From positions 186,001-250,000 of the forward strand of contig NZ_JAJUBC010000003.1 in NCBI RefSeq assembly GCF_028683095.1: a stretch of 64,000 nucleotides of DNA, in the 5' to 3' direction. This DNA comes from Enterovibrio gelatinilyticus. GTDB lineage: Bacteria > Pseudomonadota > Gammaproteobacteria > Enterobacterales > Vibrionaceae. Of the stretch, positions 27,247 to 36,215 are shown piece by piece. The position numbers and the translations under genes were made by a program. Within the stretch, counting starts at the first letter, position 1. Each line of letters begins with the position of its first letter. The notes under the pieces were generated by a model. It did not search any database. It worked only from the letters and a program-made list of their open reading frames with translations, and was not told the origin of the DNA.

Positions 27247-28179
27247 CTACTCCTTGGTCATCGATGGGTGTGGATGATGTTTGTGCCAATGCTCTGCAAT
27301 ATCAACACGACGCGTAATCCATACACTATCGTGTTGCTTCACGTACTCAACAAAACGCTTCAATGCCGCCAATCTTCCTGGTCGACCAATCAAACGGCAA
27401 TGTAACCCGATAGACATCATTTTTGGGGCGTCTTGTCCTTCTTCATACAACACATCAAAACTGTCTTTCAGGTATTGGAAAAACTGTTCGCCCGAATTAA
27501 AACCTTGAACGGTTGAAAAACGCATATCGTTCGCGTCCAGTGAATACGGGATAACAAGTTGCGGCTTGCCAGGCGGTGTGCCGTCTTCATGCCAATACGG
27601 AAGATCATCGTCATAAGCGTCAGAGTCATAAAGAAAACCACCCTCTTCTGCCACCAGTCGACGTGTATTTGGACTGGTTCTTCCTGTGTACCAACCTACC
27701 GGCCGTTCGCCAACAATGTTCTCAATCGCGTCAATGGCTTTAGTCATGTCTGCGCGTTCATCTTCTTCGCGTACATATTGATAATCAATCCAGCGATAAC
27801 CGTGGCTGCATATTTCGTGGCCTTCATCAGCCATCGTTCTAATCACATCAGGATGTCGCTCTGCGGCCATACCAACTGCAAAAACGGTCAATGGAATTTC
27901 ATGCTGTCTAAACAACCGCAGTACACGCCACACGCCCGCCCTCGAACCATATTCATACATCGATTCCATACTGATGTGGCGAACGCCCGCTAGAGGTTGA
28001 GCTGAGGGTATTTCAGATAGAAAGGCTTCCGACTCTCTGTCGCCATGCAAAACACAGCGCTCACCGCCTTCTTCGTAGTTGAGTACAAATGACACTGCAA
28101 TCCGAGCCTCTCCCGGCCATCGAGGGTGAGGTGGGTAAGCGCCATAACCTTTTAGATCCCGAGGGTAGTCACTACTCAT
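27247..28179 (-). CDS. puuE: Allantoinase of the polysaccharide-deacetylase type
   Basis: PuuE is a metal-independent allantoinase unrelated to AllB; it opens allantoin to allantoate. The 310-residue protein begins MSSDYPRDLKGYG and contains the characteristic VSFVLNYEEGGERCVLHGD, a deacetylase-like core (HEICSHGYRWIDYQYV) and GWYTGRTSPNTRRLVAEEGG. It is the first gene of the urate operon; a control region with the TTGTATACAA palindrome lies about 210 bp upstream, shared with the divergent uraH. ATG 28197 is a possible alternative start. Confidence 0.95.
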   Translation of the reverse strand: MSSDYPRDLKGYGAYPPHPRWPGEARIAVSFVLNYEEGGERCVLHGDRESEAFLSEIPSAQPLAGVRHISMESMYEYGSRAGVWRVLRLFRQHEIPLTVFAVGMAAERHPDVIRTMADEGHEICSHGYRWIDYQYVREEDERADMTKAIDAIENIVGERPVGWYTGRTSPNTRRLVAEEGGFLYDSDAYDDDLPYWHEDGTPPGKPQLVIPYSLDANDMRFSTVQGFNSGEQFFQYLKDSFDVLYEEGQDAPKMMSIGLHCRLIGRPGRLAALKRFVEYVKQHDSVWITRRVDIAEHWHKHHPHPSMTKE

Positions 28180-28736
28180 CGCCTTTCCTATCAACATACC
28201 AACTTCAAGCCAATATCAACTATCAATCAACAACCTATACCCCTCACTCACTGCTGTTTGCAGTTAGAAAGAGCATCGAAAAATGATGCTGATCGAACGA
28301 AAGACCTTAGCGCGAAGTCAATTAGAAATTATTTTGTATAACCTATACGTGATGCCTTACTTGGCATAAGCACATTTTTAGTATTACATTTTGTATACAA
28401 TTTACAAGAACAAGTTAACAAAATGTTGCCGCCATCATGTTTCTGCAAATTGAGAACAGTGCGATTTATCGTCAATTTTTCTCGCCAAACCCATGCTATA
28501 AGCGCTTTCTTCTGTATTTCTCACAATTAACACTGCGTAATTTTTGACCTTTACAAGACTTAACTATTGTGTACATTTCAATTTATAGATGTGCACATTT
28601 TAGTAAAAGAGTTGTTAGAGATGTCGTTAACGCTTCCAATCAATTGGCAGATCAATTGGCAAAAAAGTTGGAGACATCTCATTCAAACCAAATCAACACA
28701 TAAAGGAATTATGGTTCATAAAGGGACAAAACCAAT
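28180..28736. promoter_or_regulatory. Divergent control region puuE / uraH
   Basis: A 557-bp AT-rich gap with no convincing ORF. It contains an exact TTGTATACAA palindrome, a near copy TTGTGTACAT at 28567-28576, and a partial TTGTATAACCTATAC at 28335-28349. Divergent promoters for the puuE operon and uraH must lie here. Confidence 0.7.
28391..28400. promoter_or_regulatory. TTGTATACAA operator candidate (puuE/uraH)
   Basis: An exact 10-bp palindrome with extended flanks (TTTTGTATACAATT). The same word occurs before gcl and xdhA, and with one change before malate synthase. It fits the operator type of FCD-class GntR regulators, one of which is encoded at 56098-56832. Confidence 0.7.
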
Positions 28737-29090
28737 ATGGGAAAGCTGACAACACACGTACTCGACACGAGCAACGGAAAACCAGGATCAGAAATTGAGG
28801 TCACACTCTATAGAGTATCGGGTCACGGCCTCGAACATGTCATCACCACCATCACGAATCAAGATGGTAGAACCAATGAGCCTCTGCTTGAGGGCGATGA
28901 GTTGTTGAAAGGCAAGTATCAACTTCAATTCAATACAGCCAATTACTTTCACAGCATGGGGGTCACCCTTAGTGAAATCCCTTTTCTTGATGACATCGTT
29001 ATTCGATTCGGTATTAACGACCCAAGTGCCCACTTTCATGTTCCTTTATTGGTCTCTCCCTACAGTTTTTCGACTTACCGAGGAAGCTGA
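28737..29090 (+). CDS. uraH: 5-hydroxyisourate hydrolase (transthyretin-like)
   Basis: HIU hydrolase converts the PuuD product to OHCU, the UraD substrate. The 117-residue protein has the diagnostic N-terminal LTTHVLDTSNGKPG, the middle NQDGRTNEPLL and the C-terminal tetrapeptide YRGS that separates true HIU hydrolases from transthyretin. No signal peptide, so cytoplasmic. It is transcribed away from the puuE operon and followed by the first purine permease. Confidence 0.96.
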   Translation: MGKLTTHVLDTSNGKPGSEIEVTLYRVSGHGLEHVITTITNQDGRTNEPLLEGDELLKGKYQLQFNTANYFHSMGVTLSEIPFLDDIVIRFGINDPSAHFHVPLLVSPYSFSTYRGS

Positions 29091-29233
29091 CACTCCACCA
29101 ACAAAGGAAAACAACGCAATAAAAGCGTCAGTTGCGACTGCCGCAAGAACGTAAATACGAATAGGACTTCAGCGACATAGAAACCTCGCCGTAATGCCTA
29201 GTGCAATTGGATGGAAACAACAGGATGGAAACG

Positions 29234-30574
29234 ATGGACAAGAATAGCACTGTTGAACAAACATCAGTAAAGAGTGGCTTTCTGGAGCGGTTCTTCAAAC
29301 TCAGCCAACACGGCACATCAGTAAAGAACGAGTTTATTGGCGGGATCACCACCTTTGCCACCATGGCATATATCATTTTCGTGAACCCAAACATCATGTC
29401 CGCGTCAGGTATGGATCCCGGCGCGCTCTTTGTCGCTACCTGCATAGGCGCAGCCATCGGTACTTTGATGATGGGACTATTTGCGAACTGGCCTGTTGGT
29501 CTTGCGCCAGGGATGGGGTTGAACGCATTTTTTGCTTTCACTGTCGTTGGCGAAATGGGCTATAGCTGGCAAGTCGCACTCGGTGCCGTGTTTATTTCCG
29601 GTGTGATCTTTGTGGGTCTCAGCGTGTCACGTGTCCGTGAATGGGTCATCGAAAGTATTCCCACCAGTTTGCGTTATGGCATGACTGCGGGGGTCGGACT
29701 ATTTCTTGGCATCATTGGGCTGAAAAGTGCCGGCATCGTTGTGGGTAGTAATGCCACACTGGTGACATTGGGTGATTTCACGCAGCCCCCTGCCATTCTT
29801 GCCGCAGTCTGCTTCTTCATTATTTCCGTGTTGTCTGTAAAGAAAGTCTTTGGCTCCGTGCTCATTGGCATATTCAGCGTGACGCTCATTGGCCTTGCTC
29901 TCGGTCTTTTCGAATACAATGGTATCTTTTCCGCACCGCCGAGTATTGCCCCCACCTTTATGGCCATGGACATCGCTGGCGCGTTCAATGTCGGCATGAT
30001 CAGTATCATTCTCGCTTTCCTTTTCGTGAACATGTTCGATACCGCGGGCACATTAATGGGCGTGGCTGAACGCGCAAACTTAGTCAACAAAGAAACCGGA
30101 AAAATAGATGGGCTACCAAAAGCGCTAAAGGCAGATAGTCTGTCGAGTGTCATCGGCGCTTGCTTTGGTTGCCCACCTGTCACCAGTTATGTTGAAAGTG
30201 CATCGGGTGTGTCTGCTGGCGCACGAACGGGGTTGTCTGCGGTTGTGGTGAGCTTGCTGTTTCTGGCCGCTATTTTCCTCGCGCCATTGGCGGGGATGAT
30301 CCCTGCATACGCCACGGCTGGCGCACTGATTTATGTCGCATTTCTCATGATGAGCAGCATCAAGAACGTCAACTGGGATGACTTTACTGATTCCGTCCCT
30401 GCTGCCGTCACCGCGCTCATGATGCCACTGACTTTTTCAATCTCAAATGGCATCGCATTAGGTTTCATCACTTACACCGTACTCAAAGCAGGCACCGGAA
30501 AATTCTCAGATATTTCCATCGCCATGTATGCATTGAGCATTCTCTTTGTGTTCAAACTCATCATTCTTGGATAA
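29234..30574 (+). CDS. NCS2 family purine permease (AzgA-like)
   Basis: An inner-membrane proton symporter of about 446 residues in the AzgA/GhxP branch, expected to import adenine, guanine or hypoxanthine. Family cues: GGITTFATMAYIIFVNPNI, LAPGMGLNAFFAFTVV, FVNMFDTAGTLMGVAER and CFGCPPVTSYVESASGVSAGARTG. Start chosen at MDKNSTVEQ (29234); two other in-frame ATG/TTG codons lie within 33 bp. With guaD in the same window, guanine or hypoxanthine is the likely substrate, by inference. A terminator follows. Confidence 0.92.
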   Translation: MDKNSTVEQTSVKSGFLERFFKLSQHGTSVKNEFIGGITTFATMAYIIFVNPNIMSASGMDPGALFVATCIGAAIGTLMMGLFANWPVGLAPGMGLNAFFAFTVVGEMGYSWQVALGAVFISGVIFVGLSVSRVREWVIESIPTSLRYGMTAGVGLFLGIIGLKSAGIVVGSNATLVTLGDFTQPPAILAAVCFFIISVLSVKKVFGSVLIGIFSVTLIGLALGLFEYNGIFSAPPSIAPTFMAMDIAGAFNVGMISIILAFLFVNMFDTAGTLMGVAERANLVNKETGKIDGLPKALKADSLSSVIGACFGCPPVTSYVESASGVSAGARTGLSAVVVSLLFLAAIFLAPLAGMIPAYATAGALIYVAFLMMSSIKNVNWDDFTDSVPAAVTALMMPLTFSISNGIALGFITYTVLKAGTGKFSDISIAMYALSILFVFKLIILG

Positions 30575-30582
30575 CAAAATAT

Positions 30583-30607
30583 AGGGACCCGCAGAGGTCC
30601 CTTCTTT
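30583..30607 (+). terminator. Terminator between the two permease genes
   Basis: AGGGACC pairs with GGTCCCT over a 6-nt loop, followed by TCTTTC. The second permease therefore probably has its own promoter. Confidence 0.7.
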
Positions 30608-30706
30608 CTATTTTAGGATTGGACAACCTTTCAATCAGTATCAAGGGTAAACGGAATTTCACTATCATCGCTGTCGAAGGGAACGAGACAGTAAGAGGAA
30701 AATACT

Positions 30707-32140
30707 ATGAAATTGCTTTACGAGTTAAACGACAGGCCACCAGCAGGCTCAACATTCTTGCTGGCACTACAACATATGCTTGCTTCCATTGGGGGCATTA
30801 TTGCTGTCCCTCTCATCGTCGGCAGCGCCATCGGATTGCCTGCCGGTGATGTCGTTACACTGATTAACGCAGCACTATTCGTTTCTGGTGCCTTTACTAT
30901 TGTTCAATGCCTTGGAGTAGGCCCAGTGGGTATTCGTTTGCCCGTAGTTATGGGGTCAAGTTTCGCCTTTTTGGGGATAGCTATCGGGATAGGCAAAGCG
31001 GATGGGGTCTCCGGTATAATGGGCGCAGCCCTCGTGGGTGCCTGCCTAGTCATTGTTTCAGCTTTCTTCATGGAGCAGATCCGAAAACTCTTCCCTCCTG
31101 TTGTCAGTGGCGTTGTGGTTACCTTGATTGGCTTGACGATATTACCCGTCGCCATGAACTGGATCGGTGATGCCCCCTCAGGCAGCGATCAATTCGCCAC
31201 ACTACCGAAGCTATTTCTTGCTGCAATTTCGCTATTGGTAGTCCTTTTAGTTTCGACCTATGCCAAAGGCGGAGTGGCAGCATCAGCCATCGTGATTGGT
31301 TTGGCGGGTGGTTACCTTGTCGCACTCAGTATGGGTATGGTCAACCTCGATCAGCTCCACAATTCAAGCTGGTTTGCCGCTCCAGAGCCCTTTAAGTTTG
31401 GTCTCAGTTTCTCTTGGCCCGCCATCATAGGCATGTGCCTTGCGTACATCGTCGTGATTGCAGAAGCGACGGGAGATTTCCTTGCCCTTGCCAGTAACTG
31501 TCATCGCACCATTTCCGGTAAAGATCTAAAGCGTGGACTGTTAGGTGATGGTATCGGCAGTGCCGTCGGCTCTTTATTTGGCGCCATGCCATTGGCATCG
31601 TTCAGCCAGAACGTCGGCATCGTGGGCATTACTGGGGTAGCAAGTCGGTTTGTGGTTGGCACCACTGGCGCATTGCTCATCCTTGCTGGCTTATTCCCTA
31701 AATTCGGCGCGTTGGCTGTGTCTGTGCCGAAACCTGTATTGGGTGGCGTTGGTTTTGTTATGTTCGGGATGATCGCTTATGCGGGTATCCGCATGCTAGT
31801 GAAAGCAGCCGATACGCGTCGCAACGCCTTGGTGATTTGTGTCTCACTCGCTGCAGGTTTAGCCGTCACCATCAAACCTTCGTTGCTTCAGCACCTTCAC
31901 CACGATATCGCGCAACTTCTTCATTCAGGTATCACCACAGGGACGATTGTCGCTGTAATGCTGAATCTCGTTCTTCCTAAATCAAGAGAAGATGTGACCG
32001 CTGAGCGTGAAGCCGAAGAGGAAGAAATGAACAGCGAACACACTCAGCCATTGAACGAAGACACTGCCGAGCCAGTAATGGTTAGCGCTACCGCGCCAAA
32101 AGACGCGCCGCTCGATGAGGATTCCAAACCGACACAATAA
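30707..32140 (+). CDS. NCS2 family xanthine/urate permease
   Basis: A 477-residue transporter of the uracil-xanthine (NAT/NCS2) branch, different from the AzgA-like one upstream. It contains QHMLASIGGIIAVPLIVG, the FVMGSSFAF-like segment LPVVMGSSFAFLGIAIG, and the AT-signature area with FSQNVGIVGITGVASRFV, where the Gln and Asn are substrate-contact residues in characterised members. The last ~45 residues are a very acidic hydrophilic tail (EREAEEEEMN), longer than usual. Xanthine or urate is the likely cargo given the neighbouring pathway. Confidence 0.92.
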   Translation: MKLLYELNDRPPAGSTFLLALQHMLASIGGIIAVPLIVGSAIGLPAGDVVTLINAALFVSGAFTIVQCLGVGPVGIRLPVVMGSSFAFLGIAIGIGKADGVSGIMGAALVGACLVIVSAFFMEQIRKLFPPVVSGVVVTLIGLTILPVAMNWIGDAPSGSDQFATLPKLFLAAISLLVVLLVSTYAKGGVAASAIVIGLAGGYLVALSMGMVNLDQLHNSSWFAAPEPFKFGLSFSWPAIIGMCLAYIVVIAEATGDFLALASNCHRTISGKDLKRGLLGDGIGSAVGSLFGAMPLASFSQNVGIVGITGVASRFVVGTTGALLILAGLFPKFGALAVSVPKPVLGGVGFVMFGMIAYAGIRMLVKAADTRRNALVICVSLAAGLAVTIKPSLLQHLHHDIAQLLHSGITTGTIVAVMLNLVLPKSREDVTAEREAEEEEMNSEHTQPLNEDTAEPVMVSATAPKDAPLDEDSKPTQ

Positions 32141-32157
32141 CCCTCACCTAGCACGTT

Positions 32158-32184
32158 ATCGCCCCGTTCATTCGGGGCGATTTT
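32158..32184 (+). terminator. Terminator of the xanthine/urate permease gene
   Basis: A perfect 9-bp stem ATCGCCCCG / CGGGGCGAT with a 6-nt loop, then TTTCG. Confidence 0.85.
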
Positions 32185-32239
32185 CGTCAAAGACTCTGTT
32201 TTCAATCACACTGACTTCACCGACAAAGGATATTCACAC

Positions 32240-33598
32240 ATGGCGACAATCTGGCTTAAATCTCCCCTCGCAATTTGGACAGGCACAAACGAAGACGCTT
32301 CTGGTGGTGTGGTTATTGAAGGTAATACCATCGTTGAACTGGTCGCTAAGAACGCCCTACCATCCGTCAAAGTCGATCAGATTGTGGATGCCTCAGAACA
32401 TGTCGTGTTACCCGGATTGATCAATGCGCATCACCACTTCTACCAGACCCTTACCCGCGCCTATCCTGATGCACTGGACAAAGAGCTGTTTCATTGGCTC
32501 AAAGCTTTGTACCCAGTGTGGGCGGGGCTTGATGAAGAGATGATGCGTTTGGGCACGCAACTCGCGAGCGCGGAATTATTACTTTCCGGCTGTACAACAG
32601 CCTCTGATCATCACTATTTGATTCCCGTTGGGCTGGAGCATGCCATCGACATTCAAGTGGAAGCGACCCGAGCTCTAGGCCTAAGAACGGTGCTAACCCG
32701 CGGATCGATGAGTTTAGGCGAAGATCAAGGTGGCCTGCCACCTCGACACACCATTCAAACCGAGCAAACTATTATTGATGACAGCCTTCGCCTAATTCGC
32801 GAATACCACCAGCCCGAATTCGGCGGTATGACGCAAATTGCCCTCGCCCCTTGTTCACCATTTTCAGTCACCACTGACTTGATGAAAGAAACCGCACGTG
32901 TCGCTAAACAACACGATGTCATGCTTCACACCCACCTTTGTGAAACCATCGACGAAGAGGACTTTTGCTTAGAGAAATTCGGTCTCCGACCTGTTGATTA
33001 CCTCGAAGATGTCGGCTGGCTTCACAACCGAACATGGCTCGCACATGGTATTCACTTTAATGATGAAGAGATCGAACGATTGGGTAAGGCAGGTATTGGC
33101 ATTTGCCATTGCCCAAGTTCAAACATGATGCTGGCTTCGGGTATTTGTCGGAACTTGGAACTCGAAGCAGCGGGATCATCGGTTGGGCTTGGTGTGGATG
33201 GCTCCGCCTCCAATGACGGTTCAAACCTTGTTAATGAACTTCGCATGGCGACTTATATTCAGCGCCTACGATACGGTTCCTCTAGCGTAAGTCATCTCGA
33301 TGCTTTCCGTTGGGCAACCCAAGGCTCTGCTAAAAACATCGGGCGCAGTGATATAGGTACTCTGTCCAAAGGCATGCTGGCAGACATCGCCATGTTCAAA
33401 CTCGATGAGATCCAATTTTCAGGTAGCCATGACCCATTAGCAGCACTTGTTTTGTGCGGCGCAAACCGCGCAGACAGAGTCATGGTGAATGGAGAATGGC
33501 GAGTGAAAGACGGAGAACTCATTGGTGTCGATACACAAGAGTTGATGGTGAAGCATCGCGCGGCAGCTAGGAGGTTGGCGAACAAGGCAGAGCTATAA
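32240..33598 (+). CDS. 8-oxoguanine deaminase-like amidohydrolase
   Basis: A 452-residue zinc amidohydrolase of the ATZ/TRZ family. The family's metal ligands are visible in LINAHHHFYQTLTRA, HTHLCETIDEEDF, WLAHGIHF and GVDGSASNDGSN. The sequence around HWLKALYPVWAGLDEEMMRLG and TASDHHYLIP fits enzymes shown to be 8-oxoguanine deaminases, which make urate and ammonia directly; hydroxyatrazine-type deaminases are close relatives and cannot be excluded. Its place beside urate genes supports the 8-oxoguanine role. The start is an ATG 55 bp after the permease terminator, so it has its own promoter or is read through. Confidence 0.85.
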   Translation: MATIWLKSPLAIWTGTNEDASGGVVIEGNTIVELVAKNALPSVKVDQIVDASEHVVLPGLINAHHHFYQTLTRAYPDALDKELFHWLKALYPVWAGLDEEMMRLGTQLASAELLLSGCTTASDHHYLIPVGLEHAIDIQVEATRALGLRTVLTRGSMSLGEDQGGLPPRHTIQTEQTIIDDSLRLIREYHQPEFGGMTQIALAPCSPFSVTTDLMKETARVAKQHDVMLHTHLCETIDEEDFCLEKFGLRPVDYLEDVGWLHNRTWLAHGIHFNDEEIERLGKAGIGICHCPSSNMMLASGICRNLELEAAGSSVGLGVDGSASNDGSNLVNELRMATYIQRLRYGSSSVSHLDAFRWATQGSAKNIGRSDIGTLSKGMLADIAMFKLDEIQFSGSHDPLAALVLCGANRADRVMVNGEWRVKDGELIGVDTQELMVKHRAAARRLANKAEL

Positions 33599-33752
33599 AG
33601 AGATTGATTATCATGTGCTCTGTGTATCACAACTGATTGTTAGGGATACGACCTCTATTTGAAATAAGCAAAAAACGAGCGTAGACACGTGTACCAAGAA
33701 ATGTGTTGTTCAACCCCCAAGCTAAACGGTATTTAGTCTTGAGGGTCAAACA

Positions 33753-33768
33753 TCTCTAGTGCTAGAGA
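33753..33768. promoter_or_regulatory. Short palindrome downstream of the Ter operon
   Basis: TCTCTAG and CTAGAGA separated by 2 bp. A second imperfect hairpin (GCGCAG...CTGCGC, 33787-33819) lies next to it. One or both may end the Ter transcript; neither has a strong U-run. Confidence 0.4.
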
Positions 33769-33835
33769 ATTGATTCTTATCTTTAGCGATTGCGCAGCGA
33801 CATACACTGCGCTTAATCGTCATAAGAATGAATCG

Positions 33836-34411
33836 TTAGATATGTGCAGGCAAAAGATTAGCCATATCTTTAACTGTCTTGCCGCTCATTGGTATTCCTT
33901 TAGAGCTAAAACTCCATTCCTTGTTTTTCAAACTGAGCAAACCGATAAATATACCGGTATGATTACCTTGTTCTGAAAGCGTAAATCGACAAACTTCTTT
34001 AGAAGACTGGTCAATAATGCGACAAAATGAATTGTCTACTTTCTCGAAAGATTGACCCGTAAAGCTATTTACAGTGATCGCGATATACTTCACTGATTTA
34101 TTAAGCTTCGATAAAGAAATTCGAATTTGCTCATCATCACCATCGCCTTCGCCAGTTCGATTGTCCCCTTGGTGATGAACCCCTTTACATGATGATTTAA
34201 GTTTGCTGAACCAAACTTCATCAATCACTTTTTGATTCTCGTCCATAAGAATACATGATGCGTCGAGATCAATTGAACCAGAACCAAAAATCGAACCAAA
34301 GAAGCCTTTCGGTTTGGCAACATCCCAACCGAGGCCTACAGTAATTTGAGAAAGCGAAGGGACTTCTTTAGTCAATGATATAGTTGAGTTTTTTGAAAGA
34401 TTAATAGACAC
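33836..34411 (-). CDS. TerD-family protein (TerZ/TerD-like)
   Basis: A 191-residue protein with one TerD domain, a calcium-binding beta-sandwich found in tellurite-resistance and stress systems. The acidic metal-site signature GDNRTGEGDGDDEQI (about residues 82-96) is complete, preceded by LGWDVAKP and SIDLDASCILMDENQ. The loop KPKGFFGSIFGSGS is an insert relative to the second TerD protein. It is the last gene of an eight-gene operon, 11 bp after its paralogue. TerD proteins are cytoplasmic or membrane-associated; the physiological signal is not known. Confidence 0.92.
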   Translation of the reverse strand: MSINLSKNSTISLTKEVPSLSQITVGLGWDVAKPKGFFGSIFGSGSIDLDASCILMDENQKVIDEVWFSKLKSSCKGVHHQGDNRTGEGDGDDEQIRISLSKLNKSVKYIAITVNSFTGQSFEKVDNSFCRIIDQSSKEVCRFTLSEQGNHTGIFIGLLSLKNKEWSFSSKGIPMSGKTVKDMANLLPAHI

Positions 34412-34422
34412 CTTATATCTCC

Positions 34423-34989
34423 TTATTGGTAACCTGCAACGATATCACCAAGACCCAGTTGATAGCCTGCACCTACTGCGTGAAATGTCCATTCATTGCC
34501 ATTTTTAACTAGTGATCCAACCTGTACGGAAGTTTCGTTAGAGAATTCTTTACCCAGTTTATATTCAGCGATGAGGTTACCACTCGCTTCGTTGTATAAA
34601 CGGATATAGCTCGTTTGCACATGTGAGAAACCACGACTGTCATTATGCATTGTGACAAACACTGACAACTCAGTTGCACTTGGATTAACCTTAGAAAGGT
34701 CTATCTTGATCGTTTCATCATCACCATCACCAGCACCTGTGCGATTGTCTCCCAAATGAACAATGGCACCTTCAGGGCATTGGAGGTTGTTATAAAAAAC
34801 AAAGTGCTGATCTGAAATAAGCTTTGGCTGTTGTTGAGCATCGTGTTTACAAATGAACACACTGCAATCAATATCTACAGGTGGATCATTGGCAATAAGA
34901 TCCCAACCTAATCCCAAACGTAAGTTTTTTAACGTGGGCTCGGATTTATTTAGATTGATTGTATTTCCTTTTTCCAAATTAATTGCCAT
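34423..34989 (-). CDS. TerD-family protein (TerD/TerE-like)
   Basis: The second, more standard TerD-domain protein: 188 residues, starting MAINLEKGNTINLNKSEP, with LRLGLGWDL, DIDCSVFICKHDAQQ, GDNRTGAGDGDDETIKIDLSKV and the ending HAVGAGYQLGLGDIVAGYQ. The repeated acidic motif is the known Ca2+ site. Its ATG shares one base with the telA stop (TAATG), so translation is coupled. About half its residues differ from the neighbour at 33836, so the pair is not a recent duplication. Confidence 0.94.
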   Translation of the reverse strand: MAINLEKGNTINLNKSEPTLKNLRLGLGWDLIANDPPVDIDCSVFICKHDAQQQPKLISDQHFVFYNNLQCPEGAIVHLGDNRTGAGDGDDETIKIDLSKVNPSATELSVFVTMHNDSRGFSHVQTSYIRLYNEASGNLIAEYKLGKEFSNETSVQVGSLVKNGNEWTFHAVGAGYQLGLGDIVAGYQ

Positions 34990-36215
34990 TAGTTATTACC
35001 TCGTCCTTGTTTCAGAAAATTAGTGAGCTCACTCTTCATGTTGACCATTTTTGCATCCGCTTCAAGACGGTTACGAGCACCTTCCTGTTCAATGGATACA
35101 ACATCTTCAAGTGTCGTAATCAATGTATTTTGAACGTGTTCTAACGTTTCAATATCAATCGTAGAGCGTTGATTCGCTTGGGCGGTTTGAAGTGTGTTTT
35201 GCTTAAGAAGATCTGCATTCTTTTTAATGAGATCATTGGTAGCATCATCAATTTTATTTGCCAATTCTACTGATTTCTTTTGCTCCAACAACGAAATAGC
35301 AAGTGTAAATTGCTTTTTCCATGACGGGATCGTCAACATCTTGATATTATCGAATTTCTCAACAAGTGTTAGATTGTTATTCTGTACCATTCGAATCATT
35401 GGCGCAGTTTGCAAAGACAATAACTGTAAAGATTTTAAGTCATGAACTCGCTTTTCTAACCGACCTTTTGTGGTTTGTAAATCACTCAACTCTTGCGCAA
35501 GAAGAGCAGAAGATGCCTCTTGTTGATTTTTGGCTAAACTCTCAATTTTGTCTTGCATTAACATTGAACGGGCTTCACCGTACACAATGGACAGTGTCAG
35601 AGATCGAAATTGATCAACATTGTGGTTATATACAGTGTCAAGTTGAGAAGAGCGTTCTTTCAATTTTGACTGTTGAGCGTTTATTTCATTTACAACACGG
35701 TCGAGTTGCGTGGTGACGGAGTTAAATTGAGCCAGGATAGATTCTTTAGTATTTCGAATTTTTGAAACGATTTTGCCAAACATCCCTTTTTTGCCAATCA
35801 GCGCCGAGACATCTACATTTTTCGCTAGCCCAATGACTTGGTTCAGGTTATTACCCATGTCCTCCAGATCATTGGTTCTGACATGTGAAAGCATGGAGTC
35901 AGAATATTCATTAATTTTTACAGCAGAAGACTGACCCAAGTCAGAAATGTTGTCCGAAGAATAAACATCTATTTTATTCAGCTGACTCACTATGTCTCTA
36001 CAAATCGTATCGCTGTCAAGTTTAGCTTCAGAGATCTCTTGTTTATAGTTTTCGACGGCCAATTGCGCACGACTATCTATAGAGGGTAAATCAGAAGAAG
36101 TAAGAGACGTATCTACTACTAGCGATGAATCGGCATCGATGGTGACAGGTGTACTCGTTACAACCTGAGGCTGAACAGCGCTTTTTGGTGTGAACGTCTT
36201 TGGCTTGAATGTCAT
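34989..36215 (-). CDS. TelA-family toxic-anion-resistance protein
   Basis: A 408-residue protein of the TelA/YaaN family, mostly long helices and coiled coil, with the N-terminal 40 residues low in complexity. The family centre is visible in NLNQVIGLAKNVDVSALIGKKG and the late MVQNNNLTLVEKFDNIKMLTIPSWKKQFTLAI. TelA proteins accompany TerD proteins in many bacteria and are thought to act at the membrane, though the biochemical role is open. It begins directly after the stop of the next upstream gene (TAAATG). Confidence 0.92.
   Translation of the reverse strand: MTFKPKTFTPKSAVQPQVVTSTPVTIDADSSLVVDTSLTSSDLPSIDSRAQLAVENYKQEISEAKLDSDTICRDIVSQLNKIDVYSSDNISDLGQSSAVKINEYSDSMLSHVRTNDLEDMGNNLNQVIGLAKNVDVSALIGKKGMFGKIVSKIRNTKESILAQFNSVTTQLDRVVNEINAQQSKLKERSSQLDTVYNHNVDQFRSLTLSIVYGEARSMLMQDKIESLAKNQQEASSALLAQELSDLQTTKGRLEKRVHDLKSLQLLSLQTAPMIRMVQNNNLTLVEKFDNIKMLTIPSWKKQFTLAISLLEQKKSVELANKIDDATNDLIKKNADLLKQNTLQTAQANQRSTIDIETLEHVQNTLITTLEDVVSIEQEGARNRLEADAKMVNMKSELTNFLKQGRGNN

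Noticed and set aside
28335-28400. Purine riboswitch before the puuE operon
   Set aside because: I looked for the conserved three-way-junction loops and did not find them; the palindrome explains the control region better.
28567-28749. 60-codon plus-strand frame running into uraH
   Set aside because: It overlaps the uraH start and the control region, and its composition is not protein-like; uraH itself begins at 28737.
33770-33976. 68-codon plus-strand frame at the end of the Ter operon
   Set aside because: Largely antisense to the TerD gene, no family signature.
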